Shown here piece by piece: positions 4,317 through 6,109 of a stretch of 6,109 nt of DNA (the stretch's first letter is position 1; every line of letters begins with the position of its first letter). The stretch comes from Janthinobacterium lividum. GTDB lineage: Bacteria; Pseudomonadota; Gammaproteobacteria; Steroidobacterales; Steroidobacteraceae. Under the pieces are notes generated by a model that saw only the letters and a list, made by a program, of their open reading frames with translations, had not been told where the DNA came from and made no database searches. Location: positions 1 to 6,109 of the forward strand of contig CALPVO020000149.1 in assembly GCA_943327025.2 (NCBI GenBank), in the 5' to 3' direction. A program made the translations under genes and the position numbers.

Positions 4317-6109
4317 ATGAACGACGCTACCCGCGCCCTGCTTGAAACTTCCCCTCTTTACGGCGCCAACGCCTCTTACGTAGAAGAGCTCTACGAGCGA
4401 TGGCTCGTCGACGCTTCCTCCGTCAGCAGTGAATGGCGCGACTGGTTTGGCGCCTTGGTGCGCCAAGCCGGCGCCGACCCGCGGAACGAAAGGCCTCATG
4501 GCCCCGTCGTTCAAGATTTAGAGCGTCGTGCCCGCGCGCCGCGTGTTGCGGTGGCCGACAATGCCCGCGACACGCAGGCCGTGGAAAAGCAGGGCGCAGT
4601 GTCTCGCATGATTCAGGTCTACGCCAACCGTGGACACTTGGTGGCAGACATTGACCCGCTAAAGATGATGAAGCGCGATACGCCGCGCGTGCTGGACCTG
4701 GCCTACTTCGGCTTGGGTGAAGCAGACCTCGACGAAAGCTTCTTTACCGGCAGCCGCACGCCTGCAGTGCCGGCGCGCATGAAGCTGCGCGATATCGTCG
4801 GCAAGCTGAAGCAAGCTTACTGCGGTCGTATCGGTGCCGAGTTTGCGCATGTGTCCTCCAGCGAAGAACGCTTGTGGCTGCAAGATGCCTTCCAGGAAGG
4901 CCGCATCAGTCATCGCTTCCAAGTGGAAGAGCAGAAAAACATTCTGTGGCAGCTCACAGCCGCTGAAGGCCTCGAGCGTTACCTGCATACCAAGTACGTC
5001 GGCCAAAAGCGGTTTTCGCTAGAAGGCGGCGATGCGCTTATCCCGCTCATCGACGACCTCATCCAGCAGGGCGGTGTGCAGGGTGTCGACGAAATGATCA
5101 TCGGCATGGCGCATCGTGGGCGCCTGAACGTGCTGGTGAACTCGCTCGGTAAAGCGCCTTCCAAGCTGTTCGATGAATTCGAAGGCAACTACGACCTGGC
5201 CCACTTGAAGGGCTCGGGCGACGTGAAGTACCACAAGGGCTTCTCGGCGGACATCCGCACGCCCGGTGGCAACGTGCACGTGGTGCTCGCCTTCAACCCT
5301 TCCCACCTAGAGGTGGTGAACCCGGTGGTAGAAGGCTCGGCCCGCGCTCGTCAAGAGCGTCGCGATGATGCCATCGGCGACAAGGTGGTGCCCATCGTCA
5401 TCCACGGCGACTCTGCCTTTGGCGGGCAGGGCGTGGTGATGGAAACGTTCCAGTTGTCGCAGGCTCGCGGCTTCTACACGGGCGGCACGGTGCACTTGGT
5501 TATCAATAACCAGGTGGGTTTCACCACCAGCGACCCGCGCGATACGCGCTCGACGCTGTACTGCTCAGACGTGGCCAAGATGGTCGAAGCGCCCATCTTC
5601 CACGTGAATGGCGACGACCCAGAGGCCGTGGTGTTCACCGCGCGCCTGGCGCTGGCCTACCGCATGAAGTTTCATAAGGACGTGGTCATCGACTTGGTTT
5701 GCTATCGCCGCCATGGCCACAACGAAGCAGACGAACCGGCGGCCACCCAGCCGGTGATGTATCAGGTTATTCGCAAGCACCCCACGCCGCGCCAGTTGTA
5801 CGCGCAGCAGTTGGAATCGCTAGGCGTCCTTGCGGCCGGGGCTGCCGATGCGATGGTGGCCGAGTACCGCAAGGGGTTGGATGAGGGCAAGCCGCAGGCG
5901 CGCGCTGCACTCGGCCTCATTGGCAACAAGTACACAGTGGACTGGACACCATTCCTCGACGCCGACCCGAATGCGATGCCGTTGACTGGCGTGCCGCTGG
6001 TGGACCTGAAGCGCTTGGGCGCGCGCCTGACACACGTTCCTTCGGACTTCACGCTGCATCCGCGGGTGGCGAAGATTATCGACGACCGTCGCAAAATGTA
6101 TGCGGGCGA
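4317..6109 (+). CDS. sucA: 2-oxoglutarate dehydrogenase E1 component, N-terminal 597 residues (cut by window edge)
   Basis: SucA is the thiamine-diphosphate E1 subunit that decarboxylates 2-oxoglutarate and passes the succinyl group to the lipoyl arm of E2 (SucB) in the TCA cycle. The frame is open to the right edge, about two-thirds of the usual 930-950 residues. The start MNDATRALLETSPLYGANASYVEELYERWL matches the family's conserved beginning, in which a GAN-x-x-Y(V/I)E-x-LYE motif is typical. The E1 core shows GMAHRGRLNVLVN with H266, FNPSHLEVVNPVVEGS with H330, and the ThDP/Mg site from HGDSAF (D365) to the N397-N398 of INNQVGFTTS. It continues with YCSDVAKMVEAPIFHVNGDDPEAV and RHGHNEADEP (465-474). 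All expected active-site residues are present. Only a weak AGG stands upstream of the ATG, 13 bases away, so the start rests on homology. sucB and lpd would be expected just beyond the window. Confidence 0.97.
   Translation, partial: MNDATRALLETSPLYGANASYVEELYERWLVDASSVSSEWRDWFGALVRQAGADPRNERPHGPVVQDLERRARAPRVAVADNARDTQAVEKQGAVSRMIQVYANRGHLVADIDPLKMMKRDTPRVLDLAYFGLGEADLDESFFTGSRTPAVPARMKLRDIVGKLKQAYCGRIGAEFAHVSSSEERLWLQDAFQEGRISHRFQVEEQKNILWQLTAAEGLERYLHTKYVGQKRFSLEGGDALIPLIDDLIQQGGVQGVDEMIIGMAHRGRLNVLVNSLGKAPSKLFDEFEGNYDLAHLKGSGDVKYHKGFSADIRTPGGNVHVVLAFNPSHLEVVNPVVEGSARARQERRDDAIGDKVVPIVIHGDSAFGGQGVVMETFQLSQARGFYTGGTVHLVINNQVGFTTSDPRDTRSTLYCSDVAKMVEAPIFHVNGDDPEAVVFTARLALAYRMKFHKDVVIDLVCYRRHGHNEADEPAATQPVMYQVIRKHPTPRQLYAQQLESLGVLAAGAADAMVAEYRKGLDEGKPQARAALGLIGNKYTVDWTPFLDADPNAMPLTGVPLVDLKRLGARLTHVPSDFTLHPRVAKIIDDRRKMYAG

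Noticed and set aside
4433..6094. Several ORFs of 60-115 residues on both strands within sucA
   Set aside because: The sucA frame is continuous and fully matches E1 across this span; the others are out-of-frame or antisense shadows.

Overview
The window reads as an ordinary stretch of chromosome from a GC-rich proteobacterium. The SucA amino-terminal half, the peptide transporter and the CCA-encoding tRNA-Arg all look gammaproteobacterial, perhaps of the Xanthomonadales/Nevskiales type. That placement is by eye and is tentative. All recognisable genes lie on the plus strand and both ends of the window cut through a gene.

Layout, left to right. (1) At 3-254 is the carboxy-terminal end of a chromate transporter (ChrA). 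(2) At 349-1884 is a complete POT/PTR2-family proton-coupled peptide transporter. (3) At 1948-3591 is a complete GMC-family FAD alcohol dehydrogenase that resembles AlkJ, and a possible 12-codon leader ORF overlaps its start codon. (4) At 3605-3681 is a tRNA-Arg with anticodon CCT, only 13 bases after the dehydrogenase stop. (5) At 3682-4316 are about 635 bases with no recognisable gene. They hold one doubtful arginine-rich ORF with a carboxy-terminal membrane helix, then an AT-rich segment with a perfect 8-2-8 palindrome, then a good sigma70-type promoter. (6) From 4317 to the window end is the first 597 codons of sucA, the E1 subunit of 2-oxoglutarate dehydrogenase, which runs open off the right edge.

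The genes do not form one pathway. The peptide transporter and dehydrogenase are separated by 63 bases and could be co-transcribed, but their functions give no obvious link. SucA is a TCA-cycle enzyme and appears to be driven by its own promoter, independent of the genes before it. Four TATAAT-like hexamers sit upstream of the four main transcription starts, of which only the sucA one also has a reasonable -35.

I saw no CRISPR array, insertion sequence, integrase, toxin-antitoxin or defence module, and no strong candidate for a new system. The points most worth a second look are the overlapping mini-ORF ahead of the dehydrogenase, the palindrome ahead of sucA, and the arginine-rich tail-anchored ORF downstream of tRNA-Arg.
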